A stretch of 64,000 nucleotides of DNA from positions 58,154,333-58,218,332 of the forward strand of contig CM053141.1 of NCBI GenBank assembly GCA_028571685.1. The letters are read 5' to 3'. This stretch comes from Heterohyrax brucei (Eukaryota > Chordata > Mammalia > Hyracoidea > Procaviidae). Positions 1 to 11,002 of this stretch are shown piece after piece (within the stretch, counting starts at the first letter, position 1; every line of letters begins with the position of its first letter). The notes beneath the pieces are model-generated. The model did no database searches, was not told where the DNA came from, and saw nothing but the letters and a program-made list of their open reading frames with translations. The translations under genes and the position numbers were made by a program.

Positions 1-115
1 AAAGGAAAACTAAACATAATCATCTATTTTTTTTAAAAAAAAACTTTTCTGTAGATTTCTTAAAACCTCCGCTATAAAACTTTATCAGAGAAATTGTGCT
101 AAAAAATTTCATTAC

Positions 116-179
116 CTGTTTTATGCCCCAAGGGATACTTAGTATAGATGTTCCCATCATGGTATTCCAAATCATAAAA
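116..179 (-). CDS. SLC38A9: SLC38A9 coding exon 4 (start of transmembrane helix 1)
   Basis: This 64-bp exon lies between a minus-strand AG acceptor (180-181) and a GT donor (114-115). Its first base completes an Ile codon carried over from the upstream exon. The other 21 codons read [14 protein letters not shown] followed by IPWGIKQ, the start of helix 1 in SLC38A9 and residues 124-144 of the spliced product. The MGTS segment contains Thr133, a residue reported in the human protein to matter for arginine sensing. SLC38A9 is an 11-helix lysosomal amino-acid transporter that reports luminal arginine to mTORC1. The exon joins in frame to 284-405 across an intron of only 104 bp. Downstream exons lie outside the window. 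The assignment rests on recalled family sequence. Confidence 0.95.
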
Positions 180-283
180 CTGAAAGCACAAAGTAGCAGC
201 AGTAAAAATATGGAGCTTAACTCTTTAAACATAATTAAGACAACAATAATCAGTAATTTTCATTCATTTATAGTTATACTCAC
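180..283 (-). other. SLC38A9 intron 3, 104 bp
   Basis: Canonical GT (282-283) and AG (180-181) ends bound a 104-bp intron, close to the lower size range for mammalian introns and very short beside its kilobase-scale neighbours. It holds no repeat. A pyrimidine-rich tract (about 182-205, read on minus) precedes the acceptor. Confidence 0.9.
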
Positions 284-405
284 ATGGTTACTAAACTGGA
301 GTTTTGACCATGTCCTTCAGTGTAACTTTCTAGTTTATAAGCAGAACCCAGTGGACTATACACATAGCACTGTTCTGGTGCTGGAACTACATGATTTGGG
401 GCAAT
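284..405 (-). CDS. SLC38A9: SLC38A9 coding exon 3 (end of cytosolic Ragulator-binding domain)
   Basis: This 122-bp exon has a pyrimidine-rich acceptor ending in AG (406-407) and the donor GTGAGT (278-283). It starts in phase 0 with [16 protein letters not shown] and ends with SLVT plus two bases of the next Ile codon. It encodes residues 83-122 and the first part of 123. It carries Pro85 and Pro90, two residues reported as needed for human SLC38A9 to bind Ragulator-Rag. Compared with my memory of the human protein there are conservative changes (for example D86N and E94Q). Reading frame and phase agree with both neighbouring exons, so the exon looks intact. Confidence 0.95.
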
Positions 406-1330
406 CTGGTAGAAAGAAAAAGAGAGAAATGTGCTACAACATGAGAACCGGTAATGTGCAAAATAGAGTATTTTCTATACAGCAGAATACCTGACTCTAG
501 ACACATTTCTAAACATGACATGAAAAATAAATGGTATGCAGCTCTAACTAGGGAATATAATTTTTTTTTCTAACAGGATAGAAAATCTTAAGGAGTAAGA
601 GTTTATAGACTATAAATACAACTAACTCTCCATCTGAAATAAGACCGAATTTCTTGAATACATCAACAATCAAAATATTTTCTCAAACAGTCAGCAAAGA
701 TGAGATTAAGAATTATAAATGAAAACTTGGTGCTTAAGAGAAAGAAGTTTCAAGAACTGAGTGGTCACTGAACACTTACATGAGGGTGAGTTTAGCACAG
801 TGCTAGGTAAGAAACTCAAATAAAGAAATCGAGGAGTTCACAGATGGTGAAGAAAGCAATAGTAAATATAGACTATTTAAAAAAAATTTCATTGCAAAAG
901 AAAAAAGCAATGGCTTAAGGAAAAGGCAAAAAGCAAGGATTTTTAAAGATAGAAGAGATTTAATCATGTAAGCAAAAGAAAGGGAAGGGGCCAATAGCGA
1001 GAGATTGAAAACGGAGAAAATGACTAAACAGATGTGTTTCTCACTAGTTCACCCTATGCCTTATACTTCTTCCACTCCTACTCCTCTAATGTGGAGGGCT
1101 AAAAAATAGTTTCCTAATGTAACTTTGCCTACCTCTCTGAGGACCTCTCTTGAGAATATACAGGCCTTACAGACAGTAGCTAAAAGCATAGGAATTGACT
1201 TCAACAATCTTTTATTTAGTCCCCATTATGTAAACTGACAGCTTGGAACCACATTTAGCATTCAAGAAACAAAAAAAGTAAATTTACCCCCACATTCAAG
1301 GGAGAAACCCTCATGGGAATCTAAATTGGA
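406..1330. other. Intronic, nothing recognised
   Basis: AT-rich SLC38A9 intron 2 sequence. No exon, SINE or LINE that I can support. Confidence 0.6.
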
Positions 1331-1535
1331 GTGCCTGGGTGCTGCAAATGGTTAACGTGTTTCGCTGTTAGCCAAAAGGCTGGAGGTGTGAATCTACTGG
1401 GAGATGGCTTCACAACAAAAATCTGGTAATTTACTTCTGAAAAATCAGCCATTGAGCACTCTACGAAGCCCCCTTCTACTCCGAGTCACATGCGTTTGCC
1501 TTGAGTTGGAACTGACTAAACTAGCAGCTGGTTAC
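1331..1535 (+). repeat. AfroSINE, diverged long variant
   Basis: Begins with tRNA-like GTGCCTGGGTGCTGCAAATG, has a B-box-like GGTGTGAATC near 1384, and ends with the RTE-type tail GAGTTGGAACTGACTAAAC. It carries the longer central segment also seen at 44460-44602. Confidence 0.75.
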
Positions 1536-3105
1536 TAGTTACTATGCCAACTAAAAACTAGATGTTAAACTCAGCAGTATGCTGTATCACAGGAATGACC
1601 AAAAAAAAAAAAAAAAAATCAAGGACAACTGGGAAAAACTTCAAGGAAGAGATGGAACACTAGGCTTCAAAGGGAGACAGGACACGGACTTGTGCCAAAA
1701 GAAAAGGCATCAAGTCCTGGTGGTGGCTTGTGGGAAAAAAATGTCTTGAATGCCATGCATGGTGTATACTTGCAAACAAGTACTTCCTAAACATACAACA
1801 GGGTCTATGAAATAGGTTTGCTGCCTTCTTTTTACCCACAGTTCTTTTGTGTCTGAGTTCTAATGTCTTCTTCCACGGAGTGAAAAAAGGTCAGGACCAC
1901 GTTTGCAGCAAGCAAGAGCTAAATTGCCACAGCTGGCAAAGCAAGTTCAGGGAAGTCAAAATTGAAAGTTATATGGCACAGCATTAGCAGCTAAGGGATA
2001 AAAAGTTGGAAATTCTTAGTCGATATAGAAAAATTAAAGACTGGACTCCACTGGCAGCAGTCCAGGGCAGAGCTTTCCAAACTCTGAAGTCCTAAGATTC
2101 ACACAGGAACATTGCCACAAGCTCAAATATGGACTGAATAGTCTGGAAAGAGGTATCAGATTCTGCACTTTCAACAAACTGCTGGCCTGTTCAAGCCACA
2201 CTTTTAGTAGCAACTGTCAAGGGAATGTTGGTAGCCAAATAATTTTCTTTTATTTCCCACTTTAGAATTAAAAATTAAAGTAAATGGGAAATGTATCAAA
2301 AATAAAATATGCATAACTGTAAAGATCTTAAACTTGTATTTTCCTATTCTCTCTTAAAAATCTTTTAGGAAGAATAATTTTGAGATTCTCAGAAAATGAG
2401 TGTGAATGTAGAAACAGATTTATTAAAAGCAGTCATACTACATTATTAATTTTAGATCAGTTCAGATACTTTCATTACTAGAGTCATTTCAGTGTCAGTT
2501 AACAAAAGAAATTCAACTTGATGTACAATGCTGACTTAACTTCATGGAAAACAATGTACATTTCGGGCTCAGCTGGTCTAAACAGTACCTGAAGTTTGCT
2601 TTTCGGAGCCATTATGAGGTCTGACTTAGGACTAGAGATTCTAGATTTACTTCAGGGCTTTGATTATTGTATTAGGGAATCCAATCTTTAGCACAACTAT
2701 TAATACAATTGTTCAGAGGAAGCATGCCAAAAAAACTGGGGAAAAATCATCCCATTCAGAGTATCTTAGAAGTTCTTACTTAGGCTAAGGAGAGTGTAAT
2801 ACTTACTTTACATGACTACTGTAAGGATTCAGTGATCTATCTATACTCTAACTTGATCTTTACCCACAGTAACCACGTAGTGAGTATTAGTTTCCTCTTC
2901 CCCTTTTCTTACTAATACCAACTAAAGAATTAGAATTTTTTCTCCCAGAATACTTCTATTTTTCTTTACGTTTTCAAGTTTCTGAATATTTCACACATGA
3001 TCATTTTTATAAACAAATTATTATTTTTTGGCCCTAAACTAATAATACAGGTTTCAGAAGACTGAACCTCAGTGAGCTATGGTCCATGGACCAAGTCGGC
3101 CTTCA
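1536..3105. other. Intronic, nothing recognised except A17 run
   Basis: No gene or clear mobile element. An uninterrupted A run at 1601-1618 may be the tail of an unrecognised retrotransposon. Confidence 0.5.
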
Positions 3106-3266
3106 GCCCTTGCAGCACAGTGGCTAAGAGTTTGGCCACTAACCCAAAGACCAGTAGTCTGAGTCCACCAGTCGCTTCTTGGAAACTCTACTGGGCAATT
3201 CTACTCGGTCCTACAGGTTGTTATATTTGGAATTGACTCGAGGGCAATGGGTTTGGTTTTTTTTTC
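3106..3266 (+). repeat. AfroSINE
   Basis: A-box region CAGTGGCTAAGAG, then CTTCTTGGAAACTCTACTGG, and tail GAATTGACTCGAGGGCAATG followed by GGTTTGGTTTTTT. Diverged, near full length. Confidence 0.85.
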
Positions 3267-3856
3267 TGAGTTATGGCTTTTACACTTTTAAATGTTTCTG
3301 AAACAAAAGCAAAGGCGACTACGTGACAGTACATGGGCCCACAAAGCCTAAAATGCTTAGTGCCTGGTCCTTTGACCCTTGTTTTTGATCTGTAAAAGGA
3401 CACTGCTAAATAGGAAAATACTGCATGTACATAGGCATATATGTCAATTTCCCTCTCGTATAAAGTTTCTAAAACATTTTTCCCTTGCAATTTCAACTTA
3501 AAAACTGACCACACTAACTAGAACCTATCATTGCTGATGTTAGTTAATTAAGGGCTCAAACTGTCACCTCAGAAGAAATATACCCTCCTCAGTGCTCTTG
3601 TGATTGGAGATTGGTAAATTTAATCTGAAATCTCTAGGCTGTTGTCCATACAGCTTGTTTCAAATACTGCTATGCCAGGCCAGATACGAATGAGCTAGCT
3701 TGTGATGTAGGACATGTATTAACTACCGTCTTAAACTTTCCATGATGCCGTCCTTGGAACATGGCCAGCAAGACATTCAGCCACTGGGAGTTGCCCTGAC
3801 TTACGCTGTTCACTATTCATTTCAACTTAGACAATTCGTAATGCTTTGCCCCTTAC

Positions 3857-3989
3857 CAGTGCCTTGTCTGCAGGAGCGGTGAGCCGGCCATAGTAATGAA
3901 TCCTTTTGTTCATGGCAGAGGCATGGTCGCTAACTCTCTGAATGGCATCATTCACATTGACGATGTTTGTGGGCTCTATATAGAAAGGC
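3857..3989 (-). CDS. SLC38A9: SLC38A9 coding exon 2 (core of Ragulator-binding domain)
   Basis: This 133-bp exon has acceptor CTCTAG (ending at 3990) and donor GTAAGG (from 3856 downwards). One base completes Arg38, then 44 codons read [33 protein letters not shown] and [11 protein letters not shown], giving residues 39-82. This is the cytosolic N-terminal segment that docks on Ragulator-Rag. Ile68, Tyr71 and Leu74, reported as key contacts in human, are all present. Differences from the recalled human sequence include C41Y, H52D, V53A, S72G and T76A. An open frame runs past both splice sites, but the splice signals and the family match define the exon. It joins 18634-18780 upstream and 284-405 downstream without a frameshift. 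Confidence 0.96.
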
Positions 3990-6305
3990 CTAGAGAAGGG
4001 AATATACACTTGACAAAGAACGTTCAGCCAGAAATTCTGGAAGTCAGCCACTGGAGAAAAGAGCTTCTTGTCCTCCATTAGAAATGGGATGCACCAAGGC
4101 AAGGAATTCACTTCTCACTTTTGGTGGGAAAGAAAATGTCACAAAGGAAGTATTATCCAATCTACAGAATAAAGCTTTTGTCTCATAATATCTGTACTTT
4201 AAACTGTGCTTTTTCAATCTTAAGGAATTTAGCAACAGAGGAGGCATAACAGAAAGAGCTTCAATATGTTATTAAAAAGAAATATAACAGCTGTCAGCTT
4301 TAATAATGACATTTAGAGAGTTTTGAATATTCTCTCAAAACATTCAAAAGCAAAGGAATTACAGACAAAAAATGTCCCTCTACTGAAGAGTCTCTCCTCC
4401 TTCCCTAAGGGGATGAAGTTACTTTCTACGATAAAGAGAATTCCTTATGTTTTGGTTTGGGTACTAACGGTTAATGATTAGTAATCTCAGCCACCTCCCT
4501 GTGAGACATCTCCAGAATAGTACCAGTGGGGCCCCAGGATCTTCTGCCTCCTCCTACTTTTCTTAGATTTTAGCAATATACTTTTACAAGGCTATTTTTT
4601 TATGAGTATGCTTCCTGCCCAGGACGATGTCTCAATCAACTGCAGAGTCTGTTTTTCAGTCATCAGCTCCTTTAGTTACTGAAACTCCCAACATCTGGTT
4701 TCTAAGCTGCCAGTAATATACTATTCAAAAAGGATAGACCAGCCAGAGTTGCACAAAAAATCTATGCTCCCTTAGTGGTTGGTTCTTAGACTCCCTGAAG
4801 TCACAGAAGACATTGTGCCCTAAACTATATATGATCTGTCATTGAATATTACACAAATAATGAAAAGTGTCAAGAGATTTACCATTGTGTCCACAGAGAA
4901 CATTTACAGTTCTGAAAGAAGCCTAAAATATTACCAAAGTACAGTAATCATTTCAGCAGTGTTAATCTAATTTTATAAGAAACATGTGAAGAACCAAAAG
5001 AATGAAATTTTATTTTTTTCCCAATTAACTGTGAAATTAGAGAAATGATGATACAGATGTTAAATTTAGTCTTGTCTCCCTAGTTAGCACATAGGATCTT
5101 TCAATCTTTCTTTTACTATTTAATCTCACAGCAACTAAGTATGGTGCCTAATATCTCAGTTTAATTCAACAAATACATAAGTAAAGTATTCACTGGGGCA
5201 AGCACATGGGTATATGGATCACCATGACACAGTATCTACATGAAGCATGTAAGGCTAAATAAGTGGTGTCAATCAATTTGAAGGGGATACAACGCCAGTG
5301 AACGTAACAGATTAAAAAGGATGAATAAATAATTCCTAATTATAAATTTAGTAATCTGAGATTATTACCAATCTTCCTAAGGTATTATGGTATGCTATAT
5401 AATTTACATCTCTAGTGTGACACTCATTGTAAAAACACTTATATCTGGAGAGTGTTTAATTATATCTGCGTTCACATTCGTTGAGGCATTCACTTCTTGT
5501 TTTGCAAGAATGATGACCCACAAAATTCAAGCAAAAATTACAGCTTTAATGCCAACCCAAGGCAGAGACTCAAGCAAATAACAGATTATTAGAAGAGCCT
5601 ACTAACAAGTACGCTGCCGACAGAAAGAGATGTACATGTTCTTCTTGAAGCTCCTTACTCTGAAAATTCAGTGGTATTAATATTAGTTCCACCACTAAGC
5701 CAGTTTGAAGGCCTGCTGAAAAAGCAGTCCAGGAAATGTGCTAAATTTTTTGGCTCCTGGCCTCTTACAGAAGTGTTAACTGTACCAGTTTAACTGGCTT
5801 AGGTTCTCTGAAAGCAGAATGATTCTGAAAGCTTTTCTTTTCCAACAGTTTTCATCGAGAGGCTGAGGGCCTGTTCAAACAAATATTTTGGAATCTTTTC
5901 AAAACAGAACCTCTTTAAAAACACACAACTCAGCATATTTTAACAGAATTATTAGAAACATATGCTCAAAGCTTCTTCCAAGAAAATAAAAATACAAATT
6001 GCATTTCTAGTCTTTAGTTGGATCTGAAAACATTTTTTTAATTAAACAATATTACAGAGAACAGTATTGAGAATAAAACTTTTTAAAAATCAAAAAGAAA
6101 ATGGGCTTTTTCCCTTTCGAACACAGTTTCACATAGCAGCTTTCTATCAATGTTTACTTCTCATTTGAAATGCAGTTCAACTCTGCCATACTGCAAATAA
6201 CTTATGACATTTCATGTAGGATAAGTCGTATTTGTCCTACCTTATAAATATTTATGTTCAGGCCACATTAAAAAATACCTTTAATATTCAGCAAAATTTA
6301 AAAAA
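3990..6305. other. Intronic, nothing recognised
   Basis: AT-rich start of the 14.6-kb SLC38A9 intron 1 (coding numbering). A faint MIR/L2-like stretch is possible at 5155-5260, too weak to call. No exon seen. Confidence 0.5.
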
Positions 6306-6314
6306 TCTTTTAAA

Positions 6315-6955
6315 CAGTGCCAACCAAGGGACAACAACTGGTCTCTGGTTGGGGCAGTAGAGGAAGCAGGAGCATCAGGAATAGGAGTATCGGAAATACG
6401 GGACTAACGGCCTCCAGGAACAACCGCCTCCTTTGCCAAGTAACCAGAACTGGATGGTGCCCAGCCACCATTATGGAATATTTTGATCTACAGCAGAATC
6501 CTGATCAAAAAAGATTAACTACAGAACAGGATTTTAAATTCTCAGGGACTCCAGACTTTATGGAGCCATGAGGGTTGGATGAGCCCCCGAAAACTGCCCT
6601 GAGATAATCTTCAAAGCTTAAACCAAATATATTCCCTTGAAATCTTCTTAAAACCAAGCAATAATTTAACTTAACTATGTTAGAAAGGTCTGCCTTGATC
6701 ATTATGCTCTTTTAAGAACTGTCTCTATGGGATCCAACTGACAATAGCAACTTGAAGGATCAGATAGAAACCTCAGAGGGCTTGAATTTATGTTAATGGG
6801 GGAGGAACAACGGAGAAAGGAGGGTGAGAATGGCTGTACAGTTGGAAGAATGTCATCAGTGTCACTAAACAGTATATGTAGAAAATGCTGAATCTGTACA
6901 CGTTTTGCTATGTACTTTCAACAACACAATTTTAAATTATTTTCAGTGTTGTATT
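6315..6955 (+). repeat. Unclassified LINE-like repeat, copy 1
   Basis: This segment shares order and sequence with 32380-32835 and 42500-42830. Shared landmarks are a CTGGATGGTGCC block (6450), a TGATCAA block (6502), TCTATGGGATC (6724), GTTAATGGGGGAGGAACAAC (6793) and a 3' end with GTTTTGCTATGTA then an A/C-rich tail (6903 onwards). It contains an 84-codon open frame at 6317-6571 with no family match. Family name unknown to me. Confidence 0.65.
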
Positions 6956-7630
6956 ACGTTATTTTTTTTAAACAATGAATAAAATTGAAACCCTGTGTTC
7001 TCTTTCAGTGCACTTCTAATCTGGGAAAACGTATTTCTACCTAATATGTTTTCCAGCTTCTACTCCTCAAGGTCCTCAAAAATTTTTCGCTTTCTAATGT
7101 GTGTCCACCCTTCTACCAACCAGTGATACTTCTTCGAAGTTTAGTACACATTTCACGGACTTCTAGGAAGTTTCATATCCAACATAGAGAACCTTGACTT
7201 AAAACTTCATTTATTAACATTCCTATGAAAGCTGAGGCACCCAAAACACCTGCCAGGCTGGGATCGTTTGTTAAAAATTAAAGCAGAATCAGGCATCCAA
7301 AGAAACTGATGCAAATAACCAGTGAAAATAATTAACAGCCCGACTCTATTTCTACATGCTTGGTGAAACACTCTACGCCTGCCAGGCAGCTTTTCAATAA
7401 AGACTTAAAAGCAGTTACCGAAGCCACTGTACCCTGGAATTCTTTTGCTCCTATTAGAAGAATACTGGCCATCTCTGGCTTGCTGACATGTCTCTCACTT
7501 CCTCTGACGCCTATACCATATTCTCTTTCACAAAAACCCTGCTCAAGACTTCAACGTTACCTACTGTTTCCTAAGGTTGCGTTTACATAAGGCTCCACTC
7601 TTTCTATTTTAGCTAATTAATATGTCCTTG
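6956..7630. other. Intronic, nothing recognised
   Basis: No gene or repeat I can name. Confidence 0.5.
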
Positions 7631-7634
7631 CTAT

Positions 7635-8010
7635 TAATATTATTTAAGTGCCAACGAAGTGCATGTATTGTGCTAAGCATTAAACAATGAATAAAATGCA
7701 GAACCTCAAGAACCTTCATCTCCTGGAGGAGGCAGATAAATAAGCAATTCCAATCTAGAGTGAAAAAGGAGAAGGGAGAACACAATAGCTGGAATAAGAA
7801 AGACGAGAGGGCTGTGTGATGCTGAGTATATTTACGGTACAGTAGATCGCATCAAGAGGAAGGTTAACACTGTCTGGTAGATCACTGAGGAAGTTATAAC
7901 TGTGCTGAGTCCTAAATTCTTAAAAAATACAAGGAGTTATTCAGTATGAAGAAAGGTACTGAACTTCAAAAAATAGAAAAGAGTGAAGAAACAGCCAGGA
8001 GAGGGAGAGT
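7635..8010 (+). repeat. Ancient mammalian repeat (L2/CR1-type)
   Basis: Matches in order the old mammalian pattern of 'smaller than a variable tissue-wide repeat': TTTAAGTGCCAACGAAGTG, TTGTGCTAAGCA, AACCTTCATCTCC, then GAGGAAGTTATAACTGTGCT. Heavily diverged; the class is uncertain. Confidence 0.45.
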
Positions 8011-8790
8011 CATAGATTTTTAAAAAAACTGGAAGTAGTGGGAAGAGAAGTGACAAAAGATGAGGAAAACCTGGGACAGAACACAGAGGTCTTCAAATGC
8101 CAACAAAAAGTCTCAGAGAAGAACCCTCAATCCCAATCTCCTTTGGGAATTCCTTCTCAAATCTCCGACAGCTAAATGCAAGAGTATCCTGGAGTACAAT
8201 CCACAGACATTTTCTGTTCTCTATATAGACCATTTCTTAGTGGACTCATGTGATCATATAATTTTAAATACCACATGTATGCTGATGATACTCTAGCCTG
8301 GTCCTGACTGACACATCTAACCCTCCCTGTCCCTCACCTTCCCCCCACCTCTTGGACCTTACTGTCTACTACTCTCCCTTACAGTCCTCCTCAGCATGCC
8401 CCAAACACTTCAGGGCCTCTGTTATCACTTCCCGTAAAACCAAAGGCCCTGAGGCCTGTCCCCTGGATATCTGCATCACTTGCTTCTTCTCTCAGGCCAT
8501 TCCTTAACTGTCCTGTGCTCAACGAGGCATGTCACTACCATTATCAAAACCTGTATTTTATACTTTTATAATCAGAAAAAAGTTAATGAAAAATTATGGA
8601 AGAAAATCATTCAGTTTTTCTGTATGTTTAAATTTTTAAAACAAAAACTTGAGGGGAAATAATAGAGGGAGTAATCAAAGTATCAAACGTTGTACAAAAT
8701 GAGAAGTCACAACCAGGAAGAAAACCAGTTAAAATAGTGTTTTTCAGGAGTACAGAATGACCAACCGTGTCACATACAACTGTTAGTTCA
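8011..8790. other. Intronic, nothing recognised
   Basis: No supported gene or repeat. Confidence 0.5.
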
Positions 8791-8794
8791 GATG

Positions 8795-8995
8795 AGATGA
8801 GGACTAAGCAGTGAAATGACCACTGAATTGAGCAAAACTGAGGTCACCAGTGACCTTGATGTCTGCAGTTTCACTAGAGTGGTAAGGGCAAAAGCGTGAA
8901 TAAATATGGTCTAAGAAGAAAAATCAGGAAGAAAAAGATTTGGTATTGTAAATATAGACAATCCTTGCAAGACAGTAGGAAAAATGAGTGTTGGT
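8795..8995 (+). repeat. Ancient repeat, second copy at 63165-63370
   Basis: GAGGTCACCAGTGACCTTGA and AGTTTCACTAGAGTGGT match an old mammalian repeat. Its words recur near 63240-63330 (GGAGGTCAATGTGATACTGA). Class uncertain, possibly CR1/L2. Confidence 0.4.
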
Positions 8996-9069
8996 GAAGG
9001 GGTCAGGAAAAGCTCACTAAAAAGTATTAAAAAGTATAGAAAACATAAAGATCATCTGTAATTCTACAA

Positions 9070-9450
9070 CCAGCTATCACTAATAACATTTTGCCAAACC
9101 CACTCTCTTGCAAGAAACAATGAGATATCATTATACAGATATTCACCACAATGGCTAAAGTTTGAAAGTCCAACAATATAAAAAAATGGTAAGAGCTGAC
9201 AATATTAATGAAAGCTCTTAAACACTCTAGTAGAAATACAAATTGGTATAACCTCTGGGGGAAACAGTTTGGCATTATCTAGCTAATTAAGTTAAATATA
9301 AACATATGTTACTCCCAGACAAATCCAATCCTAGGTACATACTCTAGAAAAATTCTTGAACATGCATGCCAAGAGATGTGAACACTAATGATTACAGGAG
9401 CATAATTTGTAAGATTCCTACACTGGAAATATTACAAATATCTACCACCT
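9070..9450 (+). repeat. Ancient L1 (L1M) ORF2 3' fragment
   Basis: TACAAATTGGTATAACCTCT, GGAAACAGTTTGGCATTATC and CAATCCTAGGTACATACTC follow the order of the last third of L1 ORF2 (trp-rich C-terminal coding region). Many stops; non-functional. Confidence 0.75.
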
Positions 9451-9486
9451 CAGAGTCCACACCAGAGTCAGTTTTTTTCCTTCTTC

Positions 9487-9520
9487 TACTGTGTGTGTAT
9501 GGGTGTGTGTGTGTGTGGTG
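9487..9520. repeat. (GT)n microsatellite
   Basis: TGTGTGTGTATGGG followed by a further GT run, interrupted once. Confidence 0.9.
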
Positions 9521-10202
9521 GGGAGATGGTAAGAGTTGGAAATGAGTGTGTAACGGAATGGAGAGGAAGGTAGGGAAGTAAAAGAGGGGAGAGGAGAAAT
9601 TGGGATAGACTGGAGAGAGAACCAAGAAAGGTGAACAAAGCTACCGGTTGCTTCTAAAATAACAATATTAAACCAAAACAACACTAACATTTTGGACTTT
9701 AAAAATAGTGTGGAATATCAGAATACCCAATACACAAACTAGCATTTTAATCATAAAATGTAAGAAATGATTGATACCATGCCAAGCCAAGTGCTGGATT
9801 GATGCCATAGAGGATGAAAATTTACCAGGCTTATTTCAACAAAAACTAACACATACTTGTTGGATGAGACTATAATGAACTTAGAATTGGTCTGAATTAC
9901 TGTATTACAAGATGCTAAATTTTCAAAACCAGTAAAGCACATTCAATTGTTTTTCACAATATTTTAAGGTGAAAAGCAAAAAACTTCACTAGTGTTAGTA
10001 AACTTAATTGATTACTTGCTATTATCTTATAATTTAAATTTCTCTACTTGTTTTGTAACACGCATAATACAGAAGTACATGTACATAATTTGCAAATGAA
10101 TACATATTCTCACATACATAGCGTACAATTTCTTTAGATTGCTGTATTATTACTTTTACTAATAAATAGTTCTGATGAAAAAAGACTGGATACCAACCCT
10201 GT

Positions 10203-10312
10203 ACCCAAATGCATTGCTGTTGAGTTCATTCCGACTCATAGTTACCCTATAGGACAGAGCAGAATTGCCTCAAACAGGTTCTAAGTAGTGGCTGCTAGCC
10301 TTTTGGTTAGCC
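10203..10312 (-). repeat. AfroSINE, 5' truncated
   Basis: Reads from the tail complement (GCTGTTGAGTTCATTCC) to CTTTTGGTTAG. The tRNA-like 5' end is cut at the junction with the next SINE. Confidence 0.85.
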
Positions 10313-10482
10313 AAAAAAATCCCAAACTCATTGCTTTTGAGTTGATTCCCACTCATACATAGCAACCCCATAGGACAGGGTATAACTGCCCCACACAGTT
10401 TCCAAGGAGTGTCCAGTAGATTCAAATGGCTGACCTCTTGGGTAGTAGTAATAGGACTTAAGCACTATACCACCATGGCTCC
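10313..10482 (-). repeat. AfroSINE
   Basis: Near full length: tail complement CATTGCTTTTGAGTTGATTC through the A-box complement and CACCATGGCTCC. Abuts the previous copy. Confidence 0.88.
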
Positions 10483-10654
10483 CACTGCTTTACAGATACA
10501 GAAAAACAGCAAATGTTAATAAACACTTAGTTGAAAATTATAGGTTCCTTTTCTAAAAATTTTAAGCTGTTACTTAGATGCAAGTAAACATGTTCATCAA
10601 CAACATATGGACAAAGAACTGGAGCTGAAAAATAAATTCTCAAGTCCATACAAG

Positions 10655-10804
10655 AAACCCAAACCAAATCCACTGCCATTGAGTCAATTCCAAATCTTAG
10701 TGACCCAGGGTAGAACCACTCGATAGAGTTTCCAAGGAGCTCCAGTGGACGTGAACTGCTAATGTTTTGGTTAGCAGCTGCAGCATTTAACTACTATGCC
10801 ACCA
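10655..10804 (-). repeat. AfroSINE
   Basis: AAACCCAAACCAAATCCACT at the tail side, then GTTTCCAAGGAGCTCCAG, then TTTGGTTAGCAGCTGCAGC. Third of four in a row. Confidence 0.88.
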
Positions 10805-11002
10805 AACAAAAAAAACCAAACCTATCACCATCACGTCAGCTTGACTCTATTGAACAGAGCAGAACTGCCCCATAGAGTTTCCATGGAGTGCTTGGTAGAT
10901 CAGAACTGCCAAATTTTTGGTTAGCAGCCATAGCACTTAACCACTATTCCACCAGGGTTTCTACTAGGCCACCAGGGTTTCCACCAGGCCATCAGGCTTT
11001 CC
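10805..11002 (-). repeat. AfroSINE with repeated 5' end
   Basis: Complete minus-strand copy whose 5' end occurs three times in tandem: CCACCAGGGTTTCTACTAGG, CCACCAGGGTTTCC and CCATCAGGCTTTCC (10948-11002). Confidence 0.85.

Noticed and set aside
6317-6571. 84-codon frame
   Set aside because: Belongs to the three-copy unclassified repeat; the frame is not preserved in the other copies.
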